Source of the DNA: Phytopythium helicoides
Lineage: Eukaryota > Oomycota > Peronosporomycetes > Pythiales > Pythiaceae
Assembly (NCBI GenBank): GCA_024867545.1
Contig: JANFNE010000031.1
Coordinates: forward strand, 558,001-622,000
Reading direction: 5' to 3'
Length of the DNA stretch: 64,000 bases
Part shown: positions 1 to 11,667 of the stretch, piece by piece
Numbering within the stretch: the first letter of the stretch is position 1
Layout of the letters: each line of letters begins with the position of its first letter
Position numbers and translations under genes: made by a program
The notes under the pieces: model-generated
Database searches by the model: none
The model's input: the letters and a program-made list of their open reading frames with translations, nothing else
Told to the model about the DNA's origin: nothing

Positions 1-1558
1 GGCTTGTGATCGCTCGTTTGTCATTTCTGATGTACAAAGGATACCAAAGCGAATTCTTTGACCATATACTTAATGGTAACCTTGCGGCAACCTCGGTGAC
101 GTAAATAAGCGAAGCACAGGAAGATCCGATTACAATTCGACGTGCACGAGAGTTCCTTAGCTCCCAGCAATACCTTGATACGTTGTCAATATGGCCGATT
201 ACGTTTGGATGACAGTCTCTAGTGATCGTGGACAATTTAGCTGAAGTTAAACTGCACCATTGGTACATGAATACATGAGCACATGAGCACCAATACTATC
301 GGTTTGTGTTTCAAGAATTCTAGTGGTGATAATCAAGCTATTGTTGCGTTGTACTACTTGCAACGATGCTATGCTACTACACTCTTTCAGACTGGTATCA
401 TGCTCTACAACTATGGAAAACTACAGGTCCAACTACTCTAATCCTTTCTCATCCGCTCCATGCAGACATCTTCTTCGACTACTTGCAAAACGAGCCTTTC
501 CAAGTTCGAATCTTATCCTCTGCGGTTGATCGTAAATGCTCCAGCATGTACTGAGAATGAGGTTTTACCACACCTAGCTGTGTTCATCGGTGATCCATGC
601 ATTGACAGTCTATCGTCAGCATGTCAGGAAGAAGGGTGTTGTTTGTGTCGCTTTCGTGCCATGAGATTTTAGTGCTGGTCATGTCTATAGAATCGTGTAC
701 GTTCTTGCTTTTCTGACCAGCACGAGATCGAAAGAAACACAGCAAGTATGATGCAGACGTCTATAGTCGAAGACTGGACTCGTTTCTTTCTCATTTTTTC
801 GTTCTGATCTTGCTACAGTATCAATCATGCAGTCAATGCTGTGCACATCGCTGCCAAATAGCTCGTTTCGCACAATGACCATGGCTATTGTTTTCCTGCT
901 CCGGTGGGATGTCTTTTCGATATCAATGGCGAGTATGTAGGATAATGAATGGTAGTGGTTGGTCGTCTCGATTACGAAAATACAAGTCAGTGAGCACCAC
1001 TAAATCCATCGGTGAAATCATCAAACCCATCTGTGCTTAACCTCCAGGGACTCCAGGGATACTAAGCATGTACTTGTACAGGCTATACACCAGTAGTGGT
1101 ATTCAGCTAGTTGCAGACTGCAGCCAGTCACTTTATCTTTGTGGACTACGCAGTGGCCCTCGTCGCTGTCCGATGCGTCCCATCACCTCGAGTCACTCGC
1201 CCATGACGAATGGCAGCTGTTCAGTACTGCATAATGATGTAGTCGCTTGGATTACATATCCACTGGAGAAAATCTTACATTACTGTAAGAAGTTCCTTTG
1301 CGATTTGCTGAGGATTTCGGTCACGCGGACATGTGCTGCTAAATTTAACGTTAGGTTCTCTGAAAACAGATCCCCAAGCTGTGCTCAATAGACATGTCGA
1401 TGAACACTTCCCGAGCTCGTTTCCCGTGCCATCATTTTGTCTAACCAACAATTGCAATACAAGTACTGTATCGACGAGAGGCATCGTGAAACTAGCGGGT
1501 CAATTTGAAATCCACTTCGCGCATCCGACAAGTGTTATGTACTATAGATGAACATAGA
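1..1558. other. No gene recognised (left edge)
   Basis: I see only short overlapping open frames on both strands, with no family landmarks (basic block, heptads, YPY motif) and no domain I recognise. It may hold the upstream region of copy 1 and decayed sequence. Confidence 0.5.
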
Positions 1559-2571
1559 ATGCCGCTACTGACTTGGCTTGACGACCTACTGAACGGCGTT
1601 CCTGTCGATATTGATACGTCACAGCTTGACATCAAAATTAAGGACGACAATGACAACCAGCGCACAGACCCGGAACCTGCGCAGCTATCGGTTGTCCGTA
1701 GTTTGCTTCGATGCGACCAATATCTGAATGGTGCGTCGTTGCTTACGGTATTTCCACTCGTGTTCAGCCGCAGAGCTCGGCGACTCTTCTCAACTACAAT
1801 ATCCACTTGCCACGAGAGATACCCGATCGAGTGAGGACTTTGTGTGACTTGAGTGCTGTCATCTTGCGCGATAGACGAGAGATTCTACGCGAAAGAATGC
1901 ACTTCTTGAGTGGTAGCTTACTTCCATGCAACGAAGTGTCGTCGTCCAGTACTGCCGAGGGAGACATGTGCACATCTGTGTTTGCGGCAACTCCAATCGA
2001 AGGCGCGACGAATGTCAAGCAAGTCTTGGACGCACTTTGGTTGGTGCTGACCTCAGACATGGATTTGGTATGTCAGAAGACGACGGGGCCGCGTTCGATG
2101 ATAGAAGCTGTGGATGTACACCCGGACTTGGATCGAAGTGGAATCGCTCACCGCTTGGGGATGAGATGGTCACCGACGCGAGTCGTCACGGAGTTCAACG
2201 GCGTTCTGTTCTCGGAGTATTACACTGGTACCGAATCGAGTGGACAAATCGACAAACAAGCACAAGCAACGATCGTCATCCATCCTGTTGAAGATGACAA
2301 GTTGCATCCTTATACGCCTGGTCGGATGCGCTTGGATGCGACGAGTGTGATCAGCATTCACCATCAAAAGTACGCTCAAGGACACGAGGCTAGCTCTCAT
2401 GGCGGCAGTGTTAACACCGAAGGCGTTGTGGTTGTGGGAACTACCTTTGTCAAGCTTCATCGTGGCGAAGTGTCAATATCTGCATCAGAGCTGCGGAGGG
2501 AGATGAACTTCGCGGTGTCCAAGGGTTCTGCCGTGCTTGAGGCAGTTATGGAACTATTGTCTCGTCAATAG
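1559..2571 (+). pseudogene. Family copy 1 (subfamily A), coiled-coil exon deleted
   Basis: Relative of copies 2 and 18. The start at 1559 gives the subfamily A opening (LTWLDDLLNG, compare MTWLDEFLNN in copy 2). The C-terminal domain runs from an acceptor near 1768 to the stop at 2571, with LCDLSAVILRDRREIL, VEDDKLHPYTPGRMRLD (landmark v) and a final helix. The basic block and almost all of the helical exon are missing: N-tail sequence passes directly into a remnant of the old exon 2 donor (ATATCTGAATGGTGCGT, 1720-1736). Splicing there puts the two halves out of frame (172 nt of exon 1, phase 1, onto a phase-0 exon); an unlikely earlier donor at 1691 would restore frame. A non-functional copy or a gene for a shortened protein. 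Confidence 0.65.
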
Positions 2572-3303
2572 AATCGTCAGATCGAGGGCCCCCAAAGTGA
2601 TTGCGTTCTAGCCAGTGTTAAATAGTCAAACAAGGCTTCGCAGTTGTTTCAAAAGCTTTCTCCACAGAAAGTTGCGATCTTTCTGCACCGATTTGCTTTG
2701 TTTTGGTTGCCGATTTCGTGGTTTCGATCTCTGCTGATTGCGTCGTCTAAAATCATTTTGACGGGTGAGAAGACGACTTTCTTCCTGTCGGTAAGGTATT
2801 GGATTGGTTGGCTGTCGCGCACCTACCACCTGATCAGTTTCGTGCACTCCACAGAAGAGACCGCCACGATCAGTACCGCTTCAACGAAGTATGCGGATGA
2901 TGGCACGCGCGTAATGAGATCTGCTAACAAGATGGTATCCCGTCAGAGGGGCGGTGATTGTACAGGAGATAACGCGCATCTGGGGCCCTAGTTAGATTAT
3001 GTGTCACCTTCTTTTTGCCCAATCGAGTAAACTCCCTGCGTACACTGTACATGTACTGTACTGTAACCATCCTTCAAATCACTTCGGAGCAAGATTTGCT
3101 CTCTCATCCTCATTAAGAGCTCGATCCCGATGCAGCAAAGTCGACATACAGTAGAGAGCACATCCACGACACTTTGATTGCCACCGATTGGTTGTCATCG
3201 TGCAGAACAGTGCTGGTAGCGGTGCGCATCGAGATGCAGACAGACGCTTGATCGTCGCGGTGGCCGCCAGTACGGAATTTGCGCGGGACTCGACACTGCT
3301 TCA
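2572..3303. other. Intergenic, nothing recognised
   Basis: Spacer between copies 1 and 2 with short AT/GC-mixed open frames on both strands and no family landmarks. The promoter of copy 2 must lie in its right part. Confidence 0.5.
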
Positions 3304-4881
3304 ATGACCGAGTCCGTGCTGCCAATGACTTGGCTCGACGAGTTTCTCAACAACGGAGTGACGATTGATATCCCCCAGCTCGACCCGGTGTTGGAAGAAA
3401 AGGAGAGCGCGGGTGTCTCGACAACCGATTCATCACCCATCCTTGATTTGAGACCCTCTAACGATAACAGCTTTAGTAAACAACTCGAAGAGTTGGTTTC
3501 AAGGGATTCAGCACCAACGATAAAGCGATCAACGCTTACCTTCCCAACGAAGCAGCGCTTGAAACCATCAAAGGTGAGGCGAGCGTCAAGTGTTCGAACA
3601 GATACGTCACGCCGGGTACGTTTCCATTTGATAACTTCAGTGACCATGAAGTGAGAGCTTAATGCGCCGCGTACATTTGATTGCAGATACAAATCGCACA
3701 ACTAAAGCTCGAGGTACCCAAGCTAGAAGCGCGGGTTGACTACTTGGTGCAGAAAGCTATTTGTCGAGCTGGATTCCTCCCGACGCTTGCAAAGTCTCGA
3801 CTTGTCAACGACAAGCTGCGCGAGATCGCACACCATCAGAGGCTTTGGATTGCTCGTGGGGTGTCCGCGATATCTCAGTCTCTGGTGCGTGGCGTTGGGT
3901 GCTGGCTGAGTGCGACCGATAACTAACCGATGTTGAATTCGCGAGCAGCCGCAGTGTTCTCGATCGCTTCTCGATTACTCCATCCGTCTACCGTGCAATG
4001 CCTCCTCTCGAGTGAAGACGCTTTGTGATTTGCGCGTCGACATTTTGCGAGACGGACGCGAGATCCTGCACGAGCGAATGCGCTTCCTCAACTCCGACTT
4101 GCTTCACCGTTCCGAGGTATCGTCGTTTTCAACTGCGGGAGGAGACGTTTATGGTTCAGTGTTTGCGACGATTCCAGTTGAAGGTACAGCAAGTGTGAAA
4201 GGCGTGTTGGGGATTTTACGAGAAGTGAATACGTTGGACCAAGTGTTCACTTGCCAGAAGACTGGTAGTTGTTGTACTACAGAAGCTGTGGACTCGCATC
4301 CAGATTTGGACCAAAACGGAATTGCTTATAGACGATGTGTCCGCTTGACAGCGAGTGGGCGAGTAGTCGAGTCCAAGGTAGTTCTGTTCTCCGAGTATCA
4401 AGCCTCTTCCGGTGACAGTCGTCATATTGTTGCTGGACGCGATTGTTCCGAGCAAGCAACGATTGTCATTCACTCAGTTGAGGACGACCAGCTGTACCCA
4501 TACGTCGACGATCGTATCCGTCTCGACATCACCACTATCATCAGCATACATTACCATCGAAGACACTGTCAACGGTACCAATTGGGTTCAGGTCTCAGCA
4601 GAGATACCAAGGACGGGATCGTCATCACATGGACCAGCTTCGCCAAGTTTCGCCGATGTGGTGTGTCCATTTCCACTTCTGAACTGCGAGCGGAGATGGA
4701 TTATATGTTGTCCAAGGGTCCCGAGGCTCTCGAAGCAGCCTTGGAGCATGTGGCTACACACCAGGATTCTAGTCACAGGATCTCACGAAGCCAATTTGTG
4801 GACGAGCTTCCACACCAGTTCATTCCTCTCCAAGACATTGATGTGTGGTCGAGTGAAGACTGGGAACTCTCAACTGCGTGA
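3304..4881 (+). CDS. Family copy 2 (subfamily A), basic/coiled-coil/C-domain protein
   Basis: Proposed exons 3304-3615, 3687-3884 and 3949-4881 (last acceptor could be 3946), about 480 aa. The N-tail (1-104) opens with a hydrophobic-acidic motif LPMTWLDEFLN and ends RTDTSRR at the donor GTACGT. Exon 2 (105-170) is helical: LKLEVPKLEARVDYLV, then IAHHQRLWIARGVSAISQSL. The C-domain has the divergent subfamily A version of the landmarks: LCDLRVDILRDGREIL, YPYVDDRIRLD instead of YPYxPxxRVRxD, and a final RAEMDYMLSKG helix. An extra acidic tail of about 35 residues (ending EDWELSTA) is not seen in most copies. This is the only full-length subfamily A member here; copies 1 and 18 are deletion versions. 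Role unknown. Confidence 0.82.
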
Positions 4882-5110
4882 CCATTCCAGCACATGTAGG
4901 GTTTCTGTTGGCGACTTGTCTCGTCAGGTGTTGTGTTGTATTGTGTTCCGCTCGTAAAATCAAGCGGTCTCGTTGTTTGATAAAAACGTTTAGCCATTTT
5001 TGGTCTGCTCAAATGAAGTCTCATTTTTGTGCGACTTCCCACCAGCCTCAGATCCATTTTCAAACCTGCAAGCAAAAACGAGCAACTCGTGTGAACGAAG
5101 CGATCAGTCG

Positions 5111-6225
5111 ATGGTGGCGGCGACTTCCAAGCGCGTGGCGTCGTACAAGAAGCGGCGACAGGAGGCGCAGGCGCTCCAAACCCAAGCGAAGGCGCTGGAG
5201 GCGCAGCTGTCGGTGCTTCGGAGGCGTCTGGGAGCCATCGACGAAGTGGACGAGGCGCTCCAGAGCGCGGAGCAGCAAAACGAGAAGTTGAGATTGGCGA
5301 TCGCAGCGCAGCAGCTGGCGCTCGCGAGCACCCAGTCGCTCATGCTGCAGTGCGTGGTGAGAGCTGAAAGATGAGTCACTCGCGGGTTTTCACGACGTCT
5401 CTGACGACATTTGACAACCTAACAACCCAACAGGAACACCAGTACGGGAACCCCATGCTCGCTCACGTTCACCTCCCGATGGACCGAGAGAAGCGCCGAG
5501 AGGTGGTGATGAGGCTGAAAGACGAGCAATTTACACGAGTGAGGGAGTACATCAGTGCGAGGGGACAGCATCTGGACCTGAGCAAGCCGCACTTCTCGGA
5601 GGACAGGTTCCAGGACGCCGATGGAGCTGCGTGTTGTCTTCGGTACGAGGTGGTGCAGTTTCCGTGTGTGAGGTCTGTCCAGCAGGTCTTCGACGCACTC
5701 GTGTTCTTGATGTTTAATATGGAGATCAGCATCTCCGAGACGCTCGGAGACATTACGGTGAGAGATGACTACGACGCCAGCACGGATAGTGACGTCAAGA
5801 TCTCCAACCACCGACTTATTTCGACGGACAAGAGTGGTGTCGCTGTCGAAGTGAATATGGTAACGTTCGCCCAGTCCTTCACAGCTGACGGTCAAGCACC
5901 GTCTGCTATTGTGAGTGTTGTTTCTGTTTCGGAGGACGACTTGTACCCTTACAAACCGCTCGAGCGCGTTCGAAAGGACTTGGTGGCTGGGATCATGTTG
6001 TCTGAGTATCGGCGCAAGCGCAAAAGGACTACATCAAGTTTTGATGAAGATGAAGACGAGGTTGTCGTGGTGTTGCAACGTGCTGGTCTCGTTCGGCATC
6101 CACAGCCGCAGTTTGAGGTACCCATCCAGGTGAAGAAAGAGCTCGAAGATGGAATCATCCGCTGGGGTGACGCCATGATGGCAGCTATCCGAAGGACTCT
6201 CTATGGCTCTTCAGGAATATATTGA
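5111..6225 (+). CDS. Family copy 3 (subfamily B), two-exon member
   Basis: Exons 5111-5356 and 5434-6225, 345 aa. There is almost no N-tail: the protein opens MVAATSKRVASYKKRRQ and enters the heptads directly (ALQTQAKALEAQLSVLRRRL), so the intron usual after the basic block is absent. The helix ends LALASTQSLMLQCV at a GTGAGA donor; the second exon starts EHQYGNPMLAHVHLP. All six C-domain landmarks are intact, including MEISISETLGDITVRDDYD, EDDLYPYKPLERVRKD and IIRWGDAMM. Its closest relatives are copies 16 and 17, 25 kb away on the other strand, whose last exons have the same or nearly the same length (792 and 804 nt). Confidence 0.9.
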
Positions 6226-6418
6226 TGAAGTTCAAGCTAAAGTCAACTTTTCAAGCTCAAAGTTGAGAATCAATGTTCGAGATGCTGTTACAGGAATGCA
6301 AATAGGTCATGAAAAATTCACATAAGGAATCTAATCGCATTGAGCAACTCGACCCAAGATGGCGATTATGCAGGAAACTGTATGCAAACCCAATCTGGCG
6401 GACCGACAAAAGCTGGAG

Positions 6419-8494
6419 CTATTTCTTCTGGTGGTTGACGAAACGCTGCGCGAGAAGTCCAAGCACGCGGAAGAGCAAGATGAAGCCAACTGTGATTCCG
6501 AAGTTCTGCGCGATCTCGTCACGCTTCATGCCAAACACTTCTTTTGTGTAAAACTTGACTGTGACGTTGCCCACAGCCAAGGGCATTCCTTCCAGCGGCT
6601 GGTACCCAAGCTCCGGCCCGACGTTCTCGAACACACCAGAGGTCTCGTTGAATACTGGCGTCGTCGAGCATTCGGTAAAGGCTAGCGCACCGGAGATCGC
6701 CAGTGTGTAACGTAGCGGGTTTATGTTGTACAGCCACTTGTAGCCGGCGGGAATAGCGGCGGTCGGGGGCGAGAAACCCGTGAACGTGTATATAATATTG
6801 TTGAGCAGCAAACCCGTGACGATAGCTACCTCCTCGCTTGGTAAGAGGAAAGCCCACATTTGGCCCATATACGCCTGTTGCAACACAAACAATGAGTGGT
6901 TGAGCCACACAAAAACACCGTTGCTGAAGCCCGAGAAGCCGACCATGTTGGAAAAAAAAAAAAAAAAACGACGGTGAACAGGAGCAAGTTCACGAATGTA
7001 TACGGAATCTCCCCGAGAGTCGAACCGATGAAGTACCAAACGGCGTTGTAGGTCTGCGACGCACGCTCACGGTAGTACGCAGCGCGGTCACGGGACATCA
7101 GAGGAATGGCACCGTTGAGAGGCATGAACCCAGTGTAGATCACCGACATAAAGAGCAGACCCAAACCCGAGTTGAGCCCTTGGTATGGCGCGTACTCAAC
7201 ATCGATGAAAATGATTCCGAATAGCAAAGCAAGAATGATCAGAAGAACCGTGCTTGCCAGAGTGTACGAAGGTGTGCGCCAATACATTCGCATGAATCGC
7301 CCGACGACCATGCGGAACTGCGTTGCAGAGTCGGCTGCGCTTCTGAGAGAATTCCAGCCGCTGGAATTTCGGGGATGGCCGTGTGATTCCATCCCCATGG
7401 AAAAGAATTTCATCAAGAGCTTGCCTTTCCTGACTGGTGATGAAATACTCCACGAAGTTTGTCTCCGGTGCTTCCACGTCACTTGCCGCAGCTGATGCAC
7501 CTCCGCTAACGCCAGCACCAATGCATTCGAGCATCCAGTTCGCAGGGTTTGCTCCAACCGGCAACGGTGACACGCCGGGCATCGCCTCAAAGTACTGCAC
7601 CAACTTCTTGCTGTCGTCGCCGCCCAGATCGCCAAAGAAAACCATCTGGTCACCACGCTTCAGCAGCAAGAGGTTGTCGAAAAGCACGAACACCTTCGAC
7701 GATGGCTGATGGATCGTGCACACAACCGTACGACCCGTGTTGGCCACCTTGCGCACACCATCCATGACAATCTTGGCGGAACGAGCATCCAGTCCACTCG
7801 TCGGTTCGTCCAAGAAAAGCACACTCGGTTGCGCGGCCAGCTCGACAGCGATCGACAGGCGCTTCATCTGCTCGACAGAAGACCCACGCACGATCTTGTC
7901 GGCGATGCTCGTGAGGCCCAACAGATCCAGCACTTCGTTGGCCGTATCGAGCTTGGCGCTTGCTGGCACGTTGCTGCTCTGGTGTAGGAACGCACTGAAC
8001 ACGAGAGCCTCGCGGATCGTAGTCGACTCCGAGTGCACATCCATCTGCTCGCAGTACCCGGTGCCTCTGCGGATTGCGAGATCGCTGGCTTCGTATCCGT
8101 TAAGGAAGATTTTGCCCCGGATCTGTCCGCCGGTATTGCGCCCCGCGATGACATCCATGAGCGTGGTTTTGCCTGCGCCGGTGGATCCCATGATCGCTGT
8201 GAGTGTCCCTGGGAGTGCGTATCCGCTGACTCCCTTGAGCAGGTCAATGGTCTCCTTCGGGTTTGTCGGCAATGGGACGGTATACCATAAGTCCTGGAAC
8301 GCGAGCGTGACAGGAATCGTATTTGTTGCAGCCGGCACGTCGATGATATTGACAGCTGTGGTAGTGGCAGTGAGGACCGTTGCAGAATCAGTTGAGCTCT
8401 TACGCGGCGACTCGAGCATCGCGAAATTGTCCGCTTTGTTGCTGTCAACGGCGCTACCCGTCTCGTCAACATTCGTGGCTGACGGCGTCACCAC
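6419..8494 (-). pseudogene. C-terminal half of a PDR/ABCG transporter, frameshifted
   Basis: Second ATPase domain and second membrane domain of a full-size PDR-type (ABCG) drug/lipid exporter. The first segment (8494 to about 7340) holds Walker A GSTGAGKTT, the signature region GSSVEQMKRLSIAVEL, Walker B SVLFLDEPTSGLD and the H-loop CTIHQPSS. The second (about 7340-6968) and third (6952-6419) encode the membrane helices, the RERASQTYNAVWYF motif and a normal C-terminus RFVNHQKK. Reading is broken near 7340 and at a 17-base T run (6952-6968). The 5' side is open to a TAA near 8525 without any ATG; the first in-frame ATG is at 8419. The entire N-terminal half is absent, so this is a relic; the T-run lesion alone could be sequencing error. 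Confidence 0.85.
6952..6968. repeat. A17 homopolymer (T17 on coding strand)
   Basis: Seventeen consecutive A on the + strand inside the ABC transporter relic; on the coding strand it encodes a run of Phe and coincides with a change of reading frame in the membrane domain. Confidence 0.95.
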
Positions 8495-8499
8495 TCCCT

Positions 8500-8875
8500 C
8501 CGGACTCTCATAGCGGCAATATTATCGGCGATGAGTTATTGTCACTGAAATCGAGCTTCTGTTCTCATCGCGTTGAACGCAACGAAGCTCCGAGAAGCAC
8601 AAATATTTCTCAGCAGAGGCTCCCCGCGATGTCTAAATAGCCGATAAGGAAGCAATGATTGATGTCGTTTTTGCGACTCAACGGAGTGGGGAGCAAACCT
8701 TCAAGGATTTCAGGTACTCGATTGGAATAAATGGATGTCGAATTGTTGTGGGCCATCTTCTCGACTCCAAACTTGAGCGCAACAAATTGCTTTGGAGAGC
8801 CTCCAACTTCTTCGAATTGCCAAGAAGAAGAAGAAAACAAAAGAAAAAAACTGACCCTGAATCGATGGAAACTGC
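8500..8875. other. Intergenic, nothing recognised
   Basis: Lies between the truncated 5' edge of the ABC transporter relic and the 3' end of copy 4. It holds an A-rich (AAG)n-like stretch around 8822-8852 and no trace of the missing N-terminal half of the transporter. Confidence 0.5.
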
Positions 8876-10114
8876 CTATGCGCTCAACTGTACTCTGGCG
8901 GTGCAGAAACCCTGCGTGTACAGAATCCCGCGCATGAATTTGACCATGATAGCTCCCCACGCAGAGATGCCGTCCCGGATAGCACTTACTGCGAGCTTGT
9001 CGACCGGAAAGATTGCTGGATGAATCCTCAGGAACGCAGCTCGACGCATCACCACCACCAGCTCGCTCTCGCCATGCGAGTTTGTTGTCCAAGTAGGAGT
9101 CAGCGTGACTGCCGCCGAAATGTCACGTCGAAGATGGGTGGACGGCCGATACGGGTAGATGGCATCGCTATCGACGCAGTCACTTGTGAACAGTCCACAC
9201 TCCGTGACTCCTTCGTCATTTGGGCCGAGAATCTGCGTGATATCGTCAAAGAATTGTGGAAAGCCGATAAGGTTCATCTCGGTGGCAAGCCCAGCCTCGA
9301 TCGACTCAAGGCGGTAGTGCGAAACCTTGCCATCGATCGCGTTGACTCCGCCTTCATCAGTAGGATGCACGATCGAGTCGTCGTAGCAGTCGTCGCGCAG
9401 GGTCAGATTCCCCAGCTGCTCTGTGATGCTGATCTCCATCGAGTGGAAGAACTCGAGCGCGACCTCGAACACCTCACGAACCGACCGGACACCGTGGAAT
9501 GGAATGACCTCGTACGAGCTGCAGCAGAAGACCCCGTCCTCCGTCTCATAGTGCTCCTCGGAGCGGTGCGAGCTGGCGCTCGTCGCCTCAATCCCCGTCG
9601 CCCGCTCCAGCAGATACTTGTACGCTGTCTTCAGCTTGGCGCTCTTCATGGCCTTCACGGTCTCGAGTCGCCTTCCCCAGTCTCCTCCGAGGTGGATGGG
9701 CGTCACCAGCGGGTGCGAGTGCTGCTGGGACTGCTAGAGTATGCACGGCAGCTTCATGTCATCGATCCTGGCCCACCCCGGTCTCATGTTGAAGTGCTCC
9801 CTCCTCACCAAAGTTGCCGACAGCAGGCTCTGCGCCCCGCTCACGACCCTCTGCTGCTCCTCACGAACGCTCTGGACCGCATTTCGCCGCTTCAGCCTCC
9901 CGCTTTCCCCATTTTCGTCCCTCCCGAACGCGATCTGCGCCTTGGTCCTCGCCAGTTGCCGCTCCAGCGCGCCAACTTGTGCCACGAGCGCCCGCCGCTC
10001 CTCCTACCGCGCACAGCGCTCAGCGACCTGCAGACCATCACTCGGCAGCTCTCGGCGCACCTTGCGCGCGACGTACGTCTCCCTGCGCTTCTCGCGGGCG
10101 CTCGGCGGCGCCAT
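8876..10114 (-). CDS. Family copy 4 (subfamily C)
   Basis: Exons 10114-10061, 10003-9809 and 9733-8876, about 368 aa. Exon 1 is only 18 residues and nearly all basic block (SAREKRRETYVARK), followed by a GTGCGC donor. Exon 2 starts EERRALVAQVGALERQL and ends SLLSATL. The C-domain keeps MEISITEQLGNLTLRDD, AIYPYRPSTHLRRD and ISAWGAIMVKFMRGIL, but carries an insertion of about 15 residues between landmarks iii and iv. The start codon follows directly from the basic block with no acidic N-tail, unusual in the family. It is divergently paired with copy 5 across 150 bp. Confidence 0.85.
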
Positions 10115-10264
10115 CGCCAACTGACTCGGCCACTTCACCCAGAAATCGCGGATTGTATATCTACACAAGAGCGTATATATAACTATTTCATACAATATCA
10201 AAGTTCGGTGAGTACTTAATCGAAACAGTTGACCATCCTCGCCGCCGAGCGCGCATCGCCGAAG
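10115..10264. promoter_or_regulatory. Shared upstream region of copies 4 and 5
   Basis: The start codons of the divergent copies 4 and 5 are 150 bp apart, so both promoters must fit here or overlap the 5' exons. The stretch contains an AT-rich core with TATATATAA at 10174-10182 in otherwise GC-rich surroundings. Promoter function is inferred from layout only. Confidence 0.5.
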
Positions 10265-11516
10265 ATGGAGGACGCGCGCGCGCTCGTCTTCTCCGTGCCG
10301 CTGCGCGCGCTGGCGGCGTCTCCGGCCACGTCGTCCGAGGCGAGCGGCAGCGACGACGCGGAGCGCGCCAGCAAGAAGCGCAAGCCCACGTATCTCGTCC
10401 GCAAGGCACGCGGCGGCGGCTTGGAACTAATGCGAGACAGGCGGTGGAGTGACGAGGCTGCGCGCTGCAGGAGGAGAAGCACGCGCTCGAGAGCGAGATG
10501 GAGGCGCTGCGGGCCCAGCTGGAGGTGCTCAAGGCGCGCAATGGACAAGTGGACGGCCACATGCAGCGCGCCGCGGCCGAGAACCGAGTGCTGCACGAGG
10601 TCGCGCGCCACCAGCAGCTGGCGCTCGCCAAGTCGCAGGCCATGATGTCCCAGTGCCTGGTGAGGCTCGTCGAGGAGGTGGCAAAGGGTGGAGACACTGA
10701 TGGACACGGTGATGGTAATGGCGACAGGGAGAGCAGCGCACGTTCCCGCTGTACACGCACATCCGTCTGGGCTCGGACTGGGCCGAGCGCCGCCGCGTGC
10801 TCGGAGAGATCAAGCCCCAGAAGCTTGTGAACGCCGTGAGGTACGTGAACGAGCGCTCCGCGAGCTTGGACATGCTCAAGCCGCACCTGTCGGACGAGCG
10901 GTTCGAGGACAGCGAGGGCGGCTACAGCTGCATCCGCTTCGAGGTCATCCAGTTCGAAGGCGTCGAGTCGCTCAAGCAGGTCTACGACGCGCTGCACTTC
11001 TACTTCATCAACATGGAGATCAGTATCTCCGAGCGGCTCGGACACACCACGGTGCGCGAGGACTACACCTTAGGCGACAGCAGTATGGCCAACTTCCGCA
11101 TGATTTCGGACGATGAGAACGGCGTGAGCACTGAGATCAACTCGGTCTCGTTCGGCCACTTGTTCGAGAACCCAGACGTCCCAGGGGAGCACATGGGCGT
11201 CTTCGTCAGCGACTGCGTCGACGTCGATGAGGTGTACCCGTACGACCCCGAGAAGCACGTCCGCAAAGACATTTCGGGCACCGTGGTCATAACGGCCCAC
11301 CGACGAAGACGGCCACAAGGACAGAAAGGCACAAACGGAGAGTCTCTAAAGGAAGGCGAACTCGTCGTGGTCATGAGACGCGGAGCTTTTCTTCGTCTGC
11401 ACCGACCTCACTTTGAAGTGCCACCAATCGTCCTCGTGGAGATGCGTGAGCGCGTCTCGAACTGGGGCGATGTGATGCTAAAGACTGTCCGCGATCTCGT
11501 GTACCCACGCGATTGA
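10265..11516 (+). CDS. Family copy 5 (subfamily C), with GC-AG first intron
   Basis: Exons 10265-10405, 10471-10659 and 10728-11516, 372 aa. N-tail of 36 residues with the acidic patch SSEASGSDDAE, then the basic block SKKRKPTYLVRK. The first donor reads AAG|GCACGC, so the only phase-0 splice is a GC-AG intron of 65 nt. Exon 2 encodes EEKHALESEMEALRAQLEVL and ends LALAKSQAMMSQCL. Exon 3 starts GEQRTFPLYTHIRLGSDW and has every landmark: ISISERLGHTTVREDY, EVYPYDPEKHVRKD and VSNWGDVMLKTVRDLVYP. One of the cleanest members; role unknown. Confidence 0.9.
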
Positions 11517-11667
11517 GTAGACCGTTCGCGTTTTCGAGTTGTGGTGAGAAGGATCTAATGACAACATTTGGTGTACATCACTACAGTAGTGTTTTCTACG
11601 AGGGTGTGGCCATGGTTCACTTCTCCTAGCGCCAGCAGCTCTCCTTGGTCAAGCAGCAAACTGTAGA

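Noticed and set aside
323..672. Three overlapping + strand open frames of 60-70 codons
   Set aside because: No domain, no family landmark, no conserved splice signals; consistent with chance frames.
8032..8640. Several open frames on the + strand opposite the ABC relic
   Set aside because: They are antisense shadows of the GC-rich ATPase coding sequence.
9020..10219. 399-codon + strand open frame across copy 4
   Set aside because: It is an antisense shadow: the minus strand carries the family landmarks, proper introns and start, and the + frame is Arg/Leu/Pro-rich with no domain.
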